Shown here in pieces: positions 45,766 through 57,520 of a DNA stretch of 64,000 bases (the stretch's first letter is position 1; every line of letters begins with the position of its first letter). Source of the stretch: Platycnemis pennipes (lineage: Eukaryota > Arthropoda > Insecta > Odonata > Platycnemididae); contig OW121848.1 in assembly GCA_933228895.1 (NCBI GenBank), positions 139,394,615 through 139,458,614 on the forward strand, given 5' to 3'. The notes under the pieces were generated by a model. It was not told where the DNA came from and did not search any database. It saw nothing but the letters and a program-made list of their open reading frames with translations. The position numbers and the translations under genes were made by a program.

Positions 45766-47949
45766 AAATAAGAAAGATTTTGTGGTTATCTTTTAAACAC
45801 TGGCTTAATGAGAGTGAGGTTGGACTATTACTCGTAAACTCCCTTGTACTGACGGAAAATGACAAATCAGTTTCGACTCTTGGAAATGGAAAAAAAGGAG
45901 TAGCTTCTTCTTCAGCTTATGCTTGAGGATCAGAATTTTGATTGCACACGTTGCTTTAACTGCTGCGAAAGATTATAGAAAAAATAGGGTGAGGGTTCCA
46001 TACTTCTCCGATCAATATTAGTTTGGGTCCACTAAAAGGAGCAAACATAAATTATAAGGAGCAGTGAGAAAGAAAGCAAATTTTTAGTTCGAATCTTGTC
46101 TTTACTAGCTTCTTTGATTGCTAGAAGACTTTTGAAAGTCTATACTCGGCAAGAGTAAAAACGAAACAGCAGGGATTAAGAGTATACTGGAAGGATTGGT
46201 GATGTATCTTTAACCTTCTCTGGATTGAAATGATTTAGGTAGGACTAACGAATTACAAATTGTAATGGTCATAGAGTGGCAGAGAAGCATCGGTAAAAAT
46301 TTCAAACTGATAAAATATTTACAGAGGTATGGAAACGGATACCTAAACTAAGGAAGGAAAGTAATAGAGTGGCTGTTATTGTGAGATAGATTTTCTAATG
46401 ATTAGGAATCACTTAACGACTCGAGTCACAGGACTCAATAAATTCTTCCCAGGTGGAAGAGCCCATCATATCCAACAAATGAGTAAATTTATCATTTTAT
46501 GTGCAGTTTGGCACAGTAAAAGCAAAAAATTAGGTAAGATGAAGACAAATTGGTTTGGGGGAGAATTTTTGGTAGTATTTTAAATAAAAAAGTGTATTGT
46601 AACACGGAAATAAGGTTAAAAATTATACTGGCAAAGAAACGTTCGTAAAGAGAATGGAATAAGTGTCAGAGGCTAAACAATTAACAGTACGTCATTCAAA
46701 AAATGATATACTCTCGTGCGAGTCTTGGCGTTGCATGGTTTCGAAGCGTTGCTGTTGACGCAAGAGGATTTTGACAATTGGGTTTCGGCCAGGATTTCTG
46801 ATTTGCTGATTTCAAGCGCAATGGAGAGGTAAATAAAAAAGGAAGATAGAAATATAATACATATAGCATAGATCAGCGCGTAGTATTGCTAAAAATGTTG
46901 TAGATGGCTACAGATGACCCAGCGACGACATGTTAAACAACAAAGATCTGAGATGGGTCTAAAACACGTGATGATGCTAAACCTGCACCTCTATCCCCAT
47001 TATTGATCAATAAAATGAACACCATGTTATTCATGTCATCAAATATAGTTAAGCAATGAATCAATATTAATTATATTTTGATTATATTTTGGTTTTCTTG
47101 CCTATGTCGTTAATCAGTTTCATGGAGACCAGATAATTAGCTCAAAGATACGATTTCTAACGAACGTTTATCTCCATAGTAAGAATTCTATCTAGGAATA
47201 AGAGGATTGCTCGGAAACAGAGACCAACGTAATAAGTATACCTAGCCTACGGCTATAGCCGTATATAATTTCATATTTACAACCAAAGACAGTCATTGTG
47301 TATTTGATACACAAATTGAAGCTATACAATACGAATTAAAAACTAACAAATAAAAATTAACTAATACATTCTTTCACCCTAACGGCACGCAAAAACCAAT
47401 CAATTATTACGTGACCTGAACCTATTTTCATCCGACCTATATTATTAATTACGGAAGCTTTATTGCTTGGCGATATTTCATAAATATGTTGCAATCTTGG
47501 TTAAGGATAAATTGAAATGAACGAAAGATAAATCGGCGTCATGAAAAGCAGGTTATATCAATTGATCAAATCATATACATCAATGCGGTTATTTTTAAAT
47601 GAGAATTTTCTTTCAGTCAAGGCAAAAATTTGAGTTATATGTTTCTCTAAGAAGACAACTGCATTCCAGTGTAATGAAAATCATACGCCTGTATTTAAGA
47701 TAGGATTCACAAACAAGCAATATAAGATATTGCTCGTGTTTTTAAAATAGTTTACAGTTGGATGAGAACATATGATGAAATATTTTGAAGTTTAGTACAC
47801 ACCTACTCGTTCATTTTGCAAATAATTCTTTATTGGATGAGTCAAGATTTGAGAAAATAAGAAATTAAAGTGGAATTCATAATTTAGGTAACTTTCAATA
47901 TCTCACTTATAGAAGCTTACAAAATAAAATGCTAATAAATCGCCACCTT
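45766..47949. other. Intergenic, no gene recognised
   Basis: AT-rich, with no open frame above about 61 codons and no repeat family recognised. Confidence 0.55.
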
Positions 47950-48048
47950 CTAGATTCGTTTGAGCCACTTACGAACGGTTTTATGGTCAATTTTCAGGTG
48001 TTCCGCTATTTGAGACACAGTTTTGCCATTCGCAAATAAGGAAACCAT
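47950..48048 (-). pseudogene. Helix-turn-helix transposase N-terminal fragment
   Basis: The minus strand encodes 32 residues from the first ATG. The frame stays open about 26 codons further upstream. Residues SQIAEHLKIDHKTVRKWLKR form a classical helix-turn-helix, and the preceding GRMVSLFANGKTV matches the lead-in of Tc1/mariner-type and related transposases. The frame stops right after the recognition helix, and no catalytic domain follows. This fits the stump of a Tc1/mariner-like transposon. A host DNA-binding fragment is less likely. No terminal repeats were found. Confidence 0.6.
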
Positions 48049-48723
48049 GCGTCCCCTTTGGGCTGAACTGGAATGTGCGTTACCCAGCTGGTGTATTTCC
48101 TCGAAGAGCAGTAGACAGTGAAATCACAGAACCTTCGCCTTGCTTTTTCAGTCGCGTTCCGCCTGGAGTCGGGAAGGTTAGGGGGGAACTTGGGGATAGT
48201 GAGAGAAGGCCATATCTTCGTGGATAAGAAGTCGAATTGGACCTTAGAAATCGCGGAAGGCATTAGGCAATGCTAGAAGTTCCAAGTCAGCTAAACACGC
48301 AGCTGCCCACGCTCACCGGGGGGACCGACTTTTGTAAGTGATAGTACCTGATAATGACATTGAATGTACTTTTGGTTCTTTCGCCTCTTTTCCATTACCT
48401 TGATGATGATATGAATGCCGAAACCATGGGCGGCAGAAAAAAGGGTGGAACGTAACAAGTTGTGAATCCTTTTCTGTGATTGAGTTCCATCAAATTAAGG
48501 GTGCAGCTTTACTTGGTTTCATTTTGTTCGTCTTGCACTGCTCATTCAGACTGTTCATAAATTTCCTATGCAGCATAATGAAGGGAAGTGCGTGTGATAT
48601 TTTGGCTTCATAGTGAAATCTTCGACAAATGGTCTCTTTCAACTCCTCGTGGTCTGCATATAAATAGATCAAACTGTCAATTAGTTAAGTCAAATTGTAC
48701 AAATAGCCGTTTTATTTGATTCT
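48049..48723. other. Intergenic, no gene recognised
   Basis: Minus-strand frames of 60 and 85 codons are present without motifs. The 85-codon frame overlaps the helix-turn-helix stump in another frame. The right border is the target duplication of the 4.9-kb transposon. Confidence 0.45.
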
Positions 48724-48732
48724 ATGACTCAT

Positions 48733-49370
48733 TAGGGTGGTCCTTATTTTTCGATTTTTCGATTTTCTTTCGGGACACCCCCTCAATTCATGCTAATTGG
48801 TGTAAAAACATATCCTGTAAAATATTATTGTAATTGGATAACGGGAAGACGTGCCGCATCGCACTCAAAGTTGTGAAATTTTGGCATTTTTGGCTATTTT
48901 TCGGACATGAATGGCGATAAGAAGGCGCTGGTATTTTTCAACGGATTTTCTCTGGTAACCTACGACTAATTGGACATTTGACATGCTGCATCTGAAATAT
49001 TTTCCAATTGTGACCTGTGGTTCCCGAGATACGGCCCCAAGAGTGAGCGCGTGCCACCCCAAGTGGCGCTGCCTCACGCCAATGCTCGAAGCTCCCAAGT
49101 CCGTTGCTTCATTCGGCATTAGTCCTATTCTTTCGACGAAATGTATTGTTTAGCGATATTTTCTTAACACAGTTTAAATTTATTAATCTAATTAAAAACA
49201 ATGAACATTAATTAAGATTCACTAATTGTATCTTTATTTTTCTTTTAATGCAGGAAACATTTTTGTCAGCACTTAACCCATACTCTGACGAACAACCCTG
49301 ATAATAAAACGCTATTTTAAAATTTAAATATCTAAGTGAGCTGGCATGCTTGATTCTCTGTAACATATCA
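48733..49370. repeat. Left terminal inverted repeat of the 4.9-kb transposon
   Basis: 638 bases, matching 53607 back to 52978 with few differences. The inner end reads TAACATATCA, mirrored as TGATATGTTA. Inside is a pyrimidine tract ending TTTTAATGCAG (about 49250) that resembles a splice acceptor and could have served an intron in transcripts entering from the flank. Confidence 0.92.
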
Positions 49371-49386
49371 AAATTCTTTTAACAAT

Positions 49387-52073
49387 GTAGCTGTATTAGA
49401 GTCTGGGAATTTACGCCTGTAGTTAGACAACCTTTAGGTTTCTGACTTTCGTCTTTTGTTAACTTATCATTTAATTCCTCCATCAATTTAACCCCCCTTT
49501 CAGCAGAATCATTTACCCCTTTCAGTTGCATTGCAATCTTCTGTCCTTCTTCATATGCCCTATCACTTTCAGCCAGCTGGATCCTTGGAGAGATGAGTCA
49601 TAAGAATTTTAAGTCGTTGGAAAAGATTTTTTGATTCATAAAATATAGTCTTCAAGACCCTTATTAACGAAGAAGTCAATTTCTTTCGAAAGCAAAGGAA
49701 ATCTTTTCGGTATCTCGTCACCACTACCAGTGAAGCTTGATTCTAGAACTTCTACCATTCGTCTTTTGGCCACTACTGGTAGATTGTCATCGAAAAAGCC
49801 TCGAACTGCAGCATCCAGGGATAAATACCATAAATGGTTCCGAAATTTGCTCATTGTCACCTGACTAACTGCACTGTGGATTTTCCTGTATTTATACAAA
49901 GTTTTGAAGAACATTATTGAATCCCGCCTCGGAGCCTCAATTACATTTGGGACCGTTATCCATGCCTCGACATACAGATGCACAATAAACAAACACATAT
50001 CACGGATTAAGGTATCGGCTGACAAGGATAACTCTTTGCGAAAAAGAATAATTTTCAGGCAGTAAAGCGCTTTCGACATCCACCTTACATGATGCATAGC
50101 ACCAGGAACGCGAAACGATATACCGCGCCTAGGAAGCCCTCCTAAATATACAACTGTGAGCTCAAAAAGTTCTCGATAGTCCTCCCTGGGGTAATTTCCT
50201 GTCAACTGTTGTAGCGCAAAGGTAGAATATGTCCAACTTCCTCTTGCAGCACTTCTATCGAACGTCTGTCTTGCATACCTGTTTTGTAATTGTCCTTATC
50301 TAATGAAGGCCATATATTCTGAACCATTTTAAACTTAGGAACATTAGGGGCCGAACTCTTCCCGAACTTTGCGTCGAAGACACTTTTTAAAACCAGCTCG
50401 TATATGTGGTGCCGGCATGGTAGAAGCAAGATATCCTTTTTGAGAAGGTGCTCTAATAAAACACATGCGCTATTGAGTCTCCCAGTGTTTGTCGCAGTTG
50501 TATCGCAGCAGAATGCTTGCGCATTTTCATGTAGGTTCCACTCTTCCAGCACTCTGATGCACGGCAACGGCTTGATCTTTGCCACTGCCTGATGGTGAAA
50601 TGGGAACCCCAAGTAGATGCTCAGCTCCCCGACTGATGGCTATAACAGGGAGCCTATCCACTAGTTCTTTGCAGATCAATGCTGAAATCAATTTTCCGTC
50701 CCAGTTTATGAACTGCACCCAGCTCCTCTAATGCGAATGTTCTGCGTAGGTTTGCTGCACACTCCGCCCGTAGGTAGGTAGGTTTACAAATTGTAGGGTG
50801 CGTCGACGGCTAGGTCATTTTGCACCACTACCCATTCTTATTTGTAAACAAAGGGAATAGTAATAATAATAAAAATTGTCTATTGCAGTTATATCACTTA
50901 TTAAAAAATTAAATACAGTGATTTAAAAAAAAGGGTGAAGCTTCGATGAAACAACTTCGGCCGTCACATTGTGGAATTTTTCCATGATTGAAAATAAGAA
51001 TGAACTTTGTAATTTTCCACACGTTTTTTAATAACCAACCGGTTTCAACACTCACGTGTCATCATCATCATCAACTTATATTTTTCTGAATAGTCCCGTC
51101 TCTTTCAGAAACTTGATAACTCGGGTTATAACATTAGGGTCGTCTCCTAGGACGGATTTTAGGTCTCCGCCTAGGTTTAGCCGCCTTCGCGCGTCACGGT
51201 ATTTGTCACTCCGCCCGTAAACGCTCGCGGCAGCGATGGATAGATGAGCAATGACTGATGATTTATGACAAATTCGTTAACATTTTGGTGAAATGCTTCA
51301 GCAGCTCTTATCAAAATGTGAACTGCTTCCCAACGCTCACTTTGCATTTATCGGAAACTGCGACAAGTCTCGTAGTGATCAGGTCTCTTCGAGCCCGCTT
51401 TACTGTCGGGCTGTAGGAACCACTGGTGGCAACCTTCTCTGCTCTTCCTCCAAAACATTTCGACCCATTTCATTCGTCATTGCTGTTCTCTGAAGATGTC
51501 AGTGGGGATGGTTCAACTATATTTTGGAAAACTTTGCAAAATTTATAAGATTAAAAGTAACTAACAGCAATTTAGTTAAACATTTGCATATTATAATTAC
51601 TATTTAACAGAAACTGTTCAGTAGTGAAAATTATTGACTGGTTTAGGTCAGGTTCCAATAAAAACAAATTATTACCTTTCACAACTTCGTCGCCTTTAGA
51701 CCGCCACAGTCGTCTCTTGTTCGCGTCGCAGAATAGCCTTCCTTTCTCTCTGTCGTATAGAGTTCTCCAGTCCAAGCATACATCCTGGTCTGCCCTTTTT
51801 TCGTTGACTGAGTAGGAACAGTCGGTCTTCTTCTACAGGTATCATCTCTAAAGCATCGATATGGGCGATGTCGAACAGATCATCGAGGGCTGACACGAAT
51901 TTGAACTCTTTTTCCTTCTGCGACTGAGTTCTTCGTCCTGAATATTTTTGCAATAACCGCCACTCCTGGTAGAGACTTTCCAACTTTCCGATGCTGTACT
52001 GAAATTTCCGCGTTGGTATCCGCGCTTTTTCCCAAAAAACTTCCATTTCTTTCAATGCAAGACTAGATAGCAC
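49387..52073 (-). pseudogene. Transposase-like gene of the 4.9-kb element, broken
   Basis: The minus-strand coding remains read, in order: an N-terminal helical block (52073-51696) with FWEKARIPTRKFQYSIGKLE, ALDDLFDIAHIDALEMI and EEDRLFLLSQR; a VHKLGRK/NWDGKLISAL block (about 50710); DRLPVIAISRGAEHLLGVP; then FCCDTTATNTG and LLLPCRHHIYELV (50612-50202). Next come REDYRELFELTVVYLGGLPRRG, PGAMHHVRWMSKALYCLK, FRNHLWYLS and AVRGFFDDNLPVVAKRRMVE (to 49636), and a C-terminal block ending NDSAERGVKLMEELNDKLT and a stop at 49387. Frameshifts lie near 50560, 50240, 49640 and 49575. The Asp in CCDTT, the CRHH pair and the Glu in NDSAERG are plausible catalytic or metal-site residues, by inference only. 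I recall similar uncharacterised proteins in other animals but cannot name the superfamily. Confidence 0.75.
50773..51206 (-). mobile_element. 434-bp retroposon nested in the transposase gene
   Basis: CACTCCGCCCGTA (13 bp) flanks it on both sides (50760-50772 and 51207-51219). On the minus strand it ends in a short CCTA/ACCT repeat adjacent to the target duplication, as LINE or SINE tails do. It contains GATGATGATGATGACACGTG and GTGTTGAAACCGGTTGG. No coding motif, so a SINE or truncated LINE. Confidence 0.7.
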
Positions 52074-52682
52074 TAGATCGCAAATTTAAATTTACCTTAC
52101 GAATGTTATAGAAAAGAACCCTGAGCACCTGTGCATTTCATGGTAACTTAGAATCAATATTTTGATTCTCATAATGACCAATTAAGAATATTTGATTGGC
52201 GTTTCTAGTTTCGTTTCTAAAACCTTTCCAGCAGTCCACTTCCCTACAAGCTCCACCTTAGCAGCCGTCTTCAGATCAAAGTAAATCTCTGGCTCCTATG
52301 CTGTAAACATACATGCAAACTGTCCGGTTTATATAGGCGAGCCTTGGGCTCGGCCGGCCAGGATTCAAGTCTGTGTGTAGGAGCAATTAATACGGCCTTT
52401 GAATTAATGTTTCAAATTTTTCATAGAAAACAATATGTCATTGAAACATCTCCTTATGTAGGTTTTCACGTTTTTCCTATGCCTACATTGTTACTTTATA
52501 TGAATATGAAACAATTTAACCAGGTGTTGGGCCATAAGCTTTTTTGTCACGTCTAAAAGACAAAGATATCCCACATTTCCTCTACATCAGTTAAAATATG
52601 AAGTTAAGTGTAGGTATAATACTGGGTTTATTGTTGTTGTCAGAAAACAGCATTCAAATTGAATTTTCGAATAACTTTGCAT

Positions 52683-52967
52683 TGTTTAATTTAATTAGAT
52701 TAATAAATTAGAACTGTGAATAAAATATCGCTAAACAATACATTTCGTCGAAAGAATAGGACTAACGCCGAATGAAGCGACGGACTTGGGAGCTTCGAGC
52801 ATTGGCGCGAGGTGGCGCCACTTGGGGTGGCACGCGCTCACTCTTAGGGCCGTATCTCGGGAACCACAAGTCACAATTGGAAAATATTGCAGGTGCAGCA
52901 TGTCAAATGTCAAATCAGTCGTTGGTTACCAGAGAAAATCCGTTGAAAAATACCAGCGCCTTCTTAT
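52683..52967 (+). repeat. Direct duplication of a TIR segment
   Basis: This 285-bp block is a diverged direct copy of 53146-53431, part of the right terminal inverted repeat. Both contain CGCTAAACAATACATTTCGTC, GAAGCGACGGACTTGG-like and TACCAGCGCCTTCTTAT blocks. The left end of the element has only one copy. Confidence 0.9.
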
Positions 52968-52977
52968 GTTACAGTTA

Positions 52978-53607
52978 TGATATGTTACAGAGAATCAAGC
53001 ATGCCAGCTCACTTAGATATTTAAATTTTAAAATAGCGTTTTATTATCAGGGTTGTTCGTCAGAGTATGGGTTAAGTGCTGACAAAAATGTTTCCTGCAT
53101 TAAAAGAAAAATAAAGATACAATTAGTGAATCTTAATTAATGTTCATTGTTTTTAATTAGATTAATAAATTTAAACTGTGTTAAGAAAATATCGCTAAAC
53201 AATACATTTCGTCGAAAGAATAGGACTAATGCCGAATGAAGCAACGGACTTGGGAGCTTCGAGCATTGGCGTGAGGCAGCGCCACTTGGGGTGGCACGCG
53301 CTCACTCTTGGGGCCGTATCTCGGGAACCACAGGTCACAATTGGAAAATATTTCAGATGCAGCATGTCAAATGTCCAATTAGTCGTAGGTTACCAGAGAA
53401 AATCCGTTGAAAAATACCAGCGCCTTCTTATCGCCATTCATGTCCGAAAAATAGCCAAAAATGCCAAAATTTCACAACTTTGAGTGCGATGCGGCACGTC
53501 TTCCCGTTATCCAATTGCAATAATATTTTACAGGATATGTTTTTACACCAATTAGCATGAATTGAGGGGGTGTCCCGAAAGAAAATCGAAAAATAAGGAC
53601 CACCCTA
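52978..53607. repeat. Right terminal inverted repeat of the 4.9-kb transposon
   Basis: 630 bases, the inverted counterpart of 48733-49370. It ends GGACCACCCTA at 53607. Open frames of 84 codons occur symmetrically in both repeats (48865-49119 minus and 53229-53483 plus) because the repeats are almost identical. They are unlikely to be genes. Confidence 0.92.
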
Positions 53608-53616
53608 ATGACTCAT

Positions 53617-54944
53617 GCCTCATTATCCGTTGATCATAACTGAAGTTACGGCTGTTAAATGGCCCAGCGTGAGCCCAAAATGTCACTTATTTCCATCACT
53701 ACGTGGTACAAAGAGGTTAAAGGGATCAACCTGACCGCGATGGTCTACCTCCCACTACACGATGGCCGGTCACTTATCCGTAAAGGCTCAATCTCCATGG
53801 ATTTATGAGGATTTGATGCATCATCACTTTTTGTGACGCGTAAGCATCTTCCGATGACTCCGAGTGGGAAAGAGTGTACGACTGTACGTACCTTTCACGT
53901 CACACGTATAATTTACCCGCAATGTAATAGTTTGCCGTCACGTTTTCAGGCCGTTGGATGCTTTCACTTTTTTAATTTAGAAGGAAAAACACTGACGTCA
54001 TTTTAAAAATCGAAGGACTTAAAAACGTACTCCAGAGGTTATAAAACTTTCAATCAAGACAGTAAAAAAATAATAGGGAACTACCCAGTTACCCACGTTT
54101 GTCCTTGAATGTGCAAGTAATATCGTTTGTCAGTCGACTCTGCTAACGAACTAATAAACTGAACTTTATCCGGCGTCACTTGATAGAACTACAGTATATT
54201 AGGTAAAATAAACAACAGTTAATTTGTTAAGTTTCACAATTTTTTTACACATTGTACGACCAATTTCGTCACTCACCACATCGTCGAGTACACTAACCTG
54301 AACCTAAAGATCGGGTCGAAAACTTGAAATAAAATTAAGAAACTTTACACAGTTAAGTGTTCGTTTTTATTTTGCCCGGCCTACAAAAGAAAGCATCAGC
54401 TAAAGTTTTCCATTACTGAAATAAAATGAAATTACCGCAAAAATCCAAATTAAACGACTCTGAAAGCTATGGAGTCGAGTATCTTAATCATTCCGGCCAA
54501 CTGACTTACATGAGAGCGAACCACCCGCCCTTACTCTCTCCGCATTGAAGTGACGACCTTGTGACCTCTCTGTGCCCTTTCAAGTGCCAGATAGAGGTTT
54601 CTCTTTAAGCCAAATGGAAATTTAATTCTATAATTTTTTCCCGTTTTACCGATGTATTTTTGGTCTAAACTCGTGGAGTTCGTACATAATATGTTTAAAA
54701 ATAAAAATGCCGGAGATCATTTTGAAAAAAATCATGGAATCGTGTATTCGTGTTTCGTCCGAGTTGCATTTCGTTCGAGCCGCCTTTCGTCTGGTGGCTA
54801 CCGGTCTATGTTTGATCAAACTTTTGAAATAAATATGAGAGAAATAAAATTATACTCATCATACTTTGCTGAGGAACACCCGACGTAACGGTTATTTCAC
54901 TGGAGCTACCACCTCTGGAAGATACCAACCCTTGAACGCTTTCA
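53617..54944. other. Intergenic, no gene recognised
   Basis: AT-rich. The 78-codon plus-strand frame at 54652-54888 has no motif. Confidence 0.5.
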
Positions 54945-55070
54945 TTTAAAAAAAAAAGTCTTCTATCCAGCCTATCATGCTAATGCTTATGCCATATGAT
55001 GCTAAATTCGCCTGTAACTTAATTTGAGGCACCTTATCGAACGCTTTCTGAAGTTCTGCGGGAACGTTAC
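54945..55070 (-). mobile_element. LINE reverse transcriptase fragment (CR1/Jockey-like)
   Basis: The minus-strand frame reads ELQKAFDKVPQIKLQANL followed by SYGISISMIGWIEDFF. This matches the RT block containing the first catalytic aspartate (xKAFDxVPHxxLxxKLxxYGI...WIxxFL). About 40 codons survive. Confidence 0.7.
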
Positions 55071-55415
55071 TTTCACCCGAAACAAAAATATCATGAACAA
55101 ACAGAGGCATAACTTTGTCCAAATTACACGTAGATTGATTGAAAACTCTAAAGAAAAAGGAAAAAAATGAACCCTTATCGAAGCGGATACTATTTCGCCC
55201 CAGCGTTTTTCAAAGAATTAACGTTGATTTTTCAATGAAGGGTGCATCTTGTGATCGCGCTACAGAAGCCTCCGTGCCAAGTTCGTTGACTGCACTTCCC
55301 AAATATGTATTCCTAGGCAAAAATTACAATGGAGCTATGCAAGAGAACTTACATAAGAGCAAAAAGCACACAAGAAATTCACACAGGAACTAGACAGTGT
55401 GCAGTGTAAAGCAAT

Positions 55416-57520
55416 TAGGTTTTTAAAAATGCTCCGGCAGGTTTGGCAGTGTATCAAACTTATTTGAAGAATCAGGTGGGGAATCACTATCAGATAGTAG
55501 GTTAAAATATCGATCATATCTCCTGCAGGAATTAAAAACGGTCAGGTTCTCTGCATATGCTTGGGGTACATTAAAAACACCAGCGTATTACGCCAGATTG
55601 GATCACTAAGATAATATTTTATATAGATAGATAATGAGACGGTGAGGTTAAAGAATAAAATTGACAGTATCGGCGGTAACTTGGTGGAAATTCTGGTGGA
55701 AATGTATAAGAATCTTATGTACAGTTGGGGGCAAAAAACACCATGAATAGTGCTCCACATAAAGGGCAGCAGTGGAAGAGCAATAATCGCGGAATCGCTC
55801 GACGTCAATTGGAAGTCCACTAGATAAGGCTTTCAGAATGGTCAAAAACCTCTCAATCAGCTCCTCATAATAAACCTACATGGAAAAATATGACGACCAG
55901 GTATTATTTCTATGTAATTTTCACTGAGCACGCTGATTTGAATCAACGATTATGAAACACAAAACAACACAAGTGGTTATTTACGCACCCGAAATTTCCG
56001 CTGACAGCTTTGGATTGGAGAAGAAGCGTCTAGCGGTATTTCCATCATTTGTCGTTCCATTACCCGGTTTTGGAATGTCTACTAAAAGTCCCATTCTTGT
56101 CCTGAAAGACTGTTGCAATTCTTTCTTCCCCCTTTCAACTTCATCTTTACTGCCATCAGCTCTCTTAGTCTAAACATGAAAAACGATATTGTCGTATGAT
56201 AAAAAGTTTTTGATACTGTTTTTCTAGGTTGTGGATGATACAATATAAATTCAAAGAACGTACCTTCCATTTCTTGACGTTTAGCCGGTAAGCAATTCGC
56301 AATAGGCACTCAAAAAAACGAATATAGCAGTGAAGAGGGGACAATCCAAAAGAATATTTTGTTTCGTCTACAAGCTTCTCACTCATCCGTTCCAACTGGT
56401 TCATTTCTGATATTTTAGCACCACAAACGTAACATTTCATGGAGCTTGTGTTTGTTAGAGCACTGCATATCTAAAACAGGAACATGAAAGATAATTTATG
56501 TTCTAAATGGTCGCCATAAACTTAGCGTATTTAATGGCAAAGCCTACCTTTCCATCTACCATGGTGAGGAGCATTTTATAATTCACGGCGATGCTACCAC
56601 ACTCAAAAGTTTGGAGTTTTTTATTTGGCTATTTATGTACCGCTCTTCTTCTACGGCCACCTCTTTTGTTTCTCGCGTCCACTGAAGCCGGATGGGGCGG
56701 CAATATCGGGTGGATGATGGCCGAGGATTGAACCAAAGGGATTCTCCTGTTTGAGATGAAAGGAATGTTGTATCACTCTCATGCAAAGGTATTTTTAGGC
56801 CATTTAAAATGAGTGTTCCAAACTGCAGCTCACTAACCTGTTATGTCATCCAAAAGACGAAGCGGAACGAAAGAAGTGGCAAGTAGGCTTTCATCACTCG
56901 CATCTTTATCCTCCCAAATCAGTTTATAAGGAGAATACCCGGGGCTTCCATCGAAACCCCATTTGTAGATAAGAGTAAGATGAAGGTTGTGATGGTCTTC
57001 TCGAATAATTCCAATAGAAGAAATCAGGCGGGAGGCAGCATGATTAAGAAGCGCTTGAAGGCTCACTTCGCATTTTGTTTCCGAAAATGTCATCTCTTCT
57101 GGATACGCAGCTTCTTTTTCAGATCTAACCTTGTCATAGCTGGGGTACAATCTATGCCCACATTTATTGGCTGGTCTCGCAATGTTCTATAATGCGCCTT
57201 AGAAATATGGCAATTCACAATCAAGGAAAGAGATTCCATAGGTGTCAACTCCCTTTGACAGGTGGTCTCCGACTTCCACTTAGAGAGTATTCGTTTTCCT
57301 CTACTAGGTGTTGTTGTCGTCATTTCCTTAACAACTTTTGCTGCTGCATCATCTCCTTCTGCTCTAAGCTTTAGCGACGTAGCAAATGATAGCTCCGCAG
57401 TCGATCTCTCTCGTAAGTCCGTGATTTTTCTCCGTTTTGATCTTTCGCTGGAAACCTCAAAATTTTTTCTAGGCCTTCCCCCACTAGAATATTCAGAGCA
57501 TCCTGAAACTGAATAGCAAC
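55416..57520 (-). pseudogene. Transib transposase (RAG1-related), introns, broken
   Basis: Transib transposases are the group from which the RAG1 recombinase core derives. In minus-strand order: GRPRKNFEVSSERSKRRKI (about 57470), RTLRDQPINVG, YPSYDKVRSEKE, IYKWGFDGSPGYSPYK (first catalytic Asp about 56950), FNPRPSSTRYCRPIRLQW (about 56700), MLLTMVDGK (second Asp 56554-56556), MKCYVCGAK, FGLSPLHCYIRFFECLL, PKPGNGTTNDGNTARRFF (about 56065), DYCSSTAALYVEHYSW and PPTVHKILIH. Four introns of 77-113 bases with GT-AG borders are visible (56747-56837, 56471-56547, 56170-56263, 55876-55988). Frameshifts lie near 57150 and 56590, and the fourth exon junction does not join in frame. The segment expected after HKILIH, carrying the last catalytic Glu, was not found. 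Terminal CACTGTG-type repeats were not located. Confidence 0.87.

Larger units (their letters stand above)
48733..53607 (-). mobile_element. 4,875-bp long-TIR DNA transposon, superfamily unassigned
   Basis: It starts TAGGGTGGTCCTTATTTTT and ends with the exact complement. The termini are inverted repeats of about 630 bp (48733-49370 and 52978-53607) with near-identity. ATGACTCAT lies directly outside both ends (48724-48732 and 53608-53616), a 9-bp target duplication. Because that word is nearly palindromic, 5- or 7-bp readings are also arithmetically possible. A transposase-like gene runs on the minus strand inside (49387-52073). Long terminal repeats and a 9-bp duplication recall Mutator-type elements, but the protein does not show Mutator motifs that I know. 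It is defective. Confidence 0.9.

Noticed and set aside
48865..49119. 84-codon frame, identical to one at 53229-53483
   Set aside because: The identity is simply due to the near-identical terminal inverted repeats of the 4.9-kb transposon.
57262..57516. 84-codon plus-strand frame
   Set aside because: It is the antisense shadow of the Transib N-terminal region.
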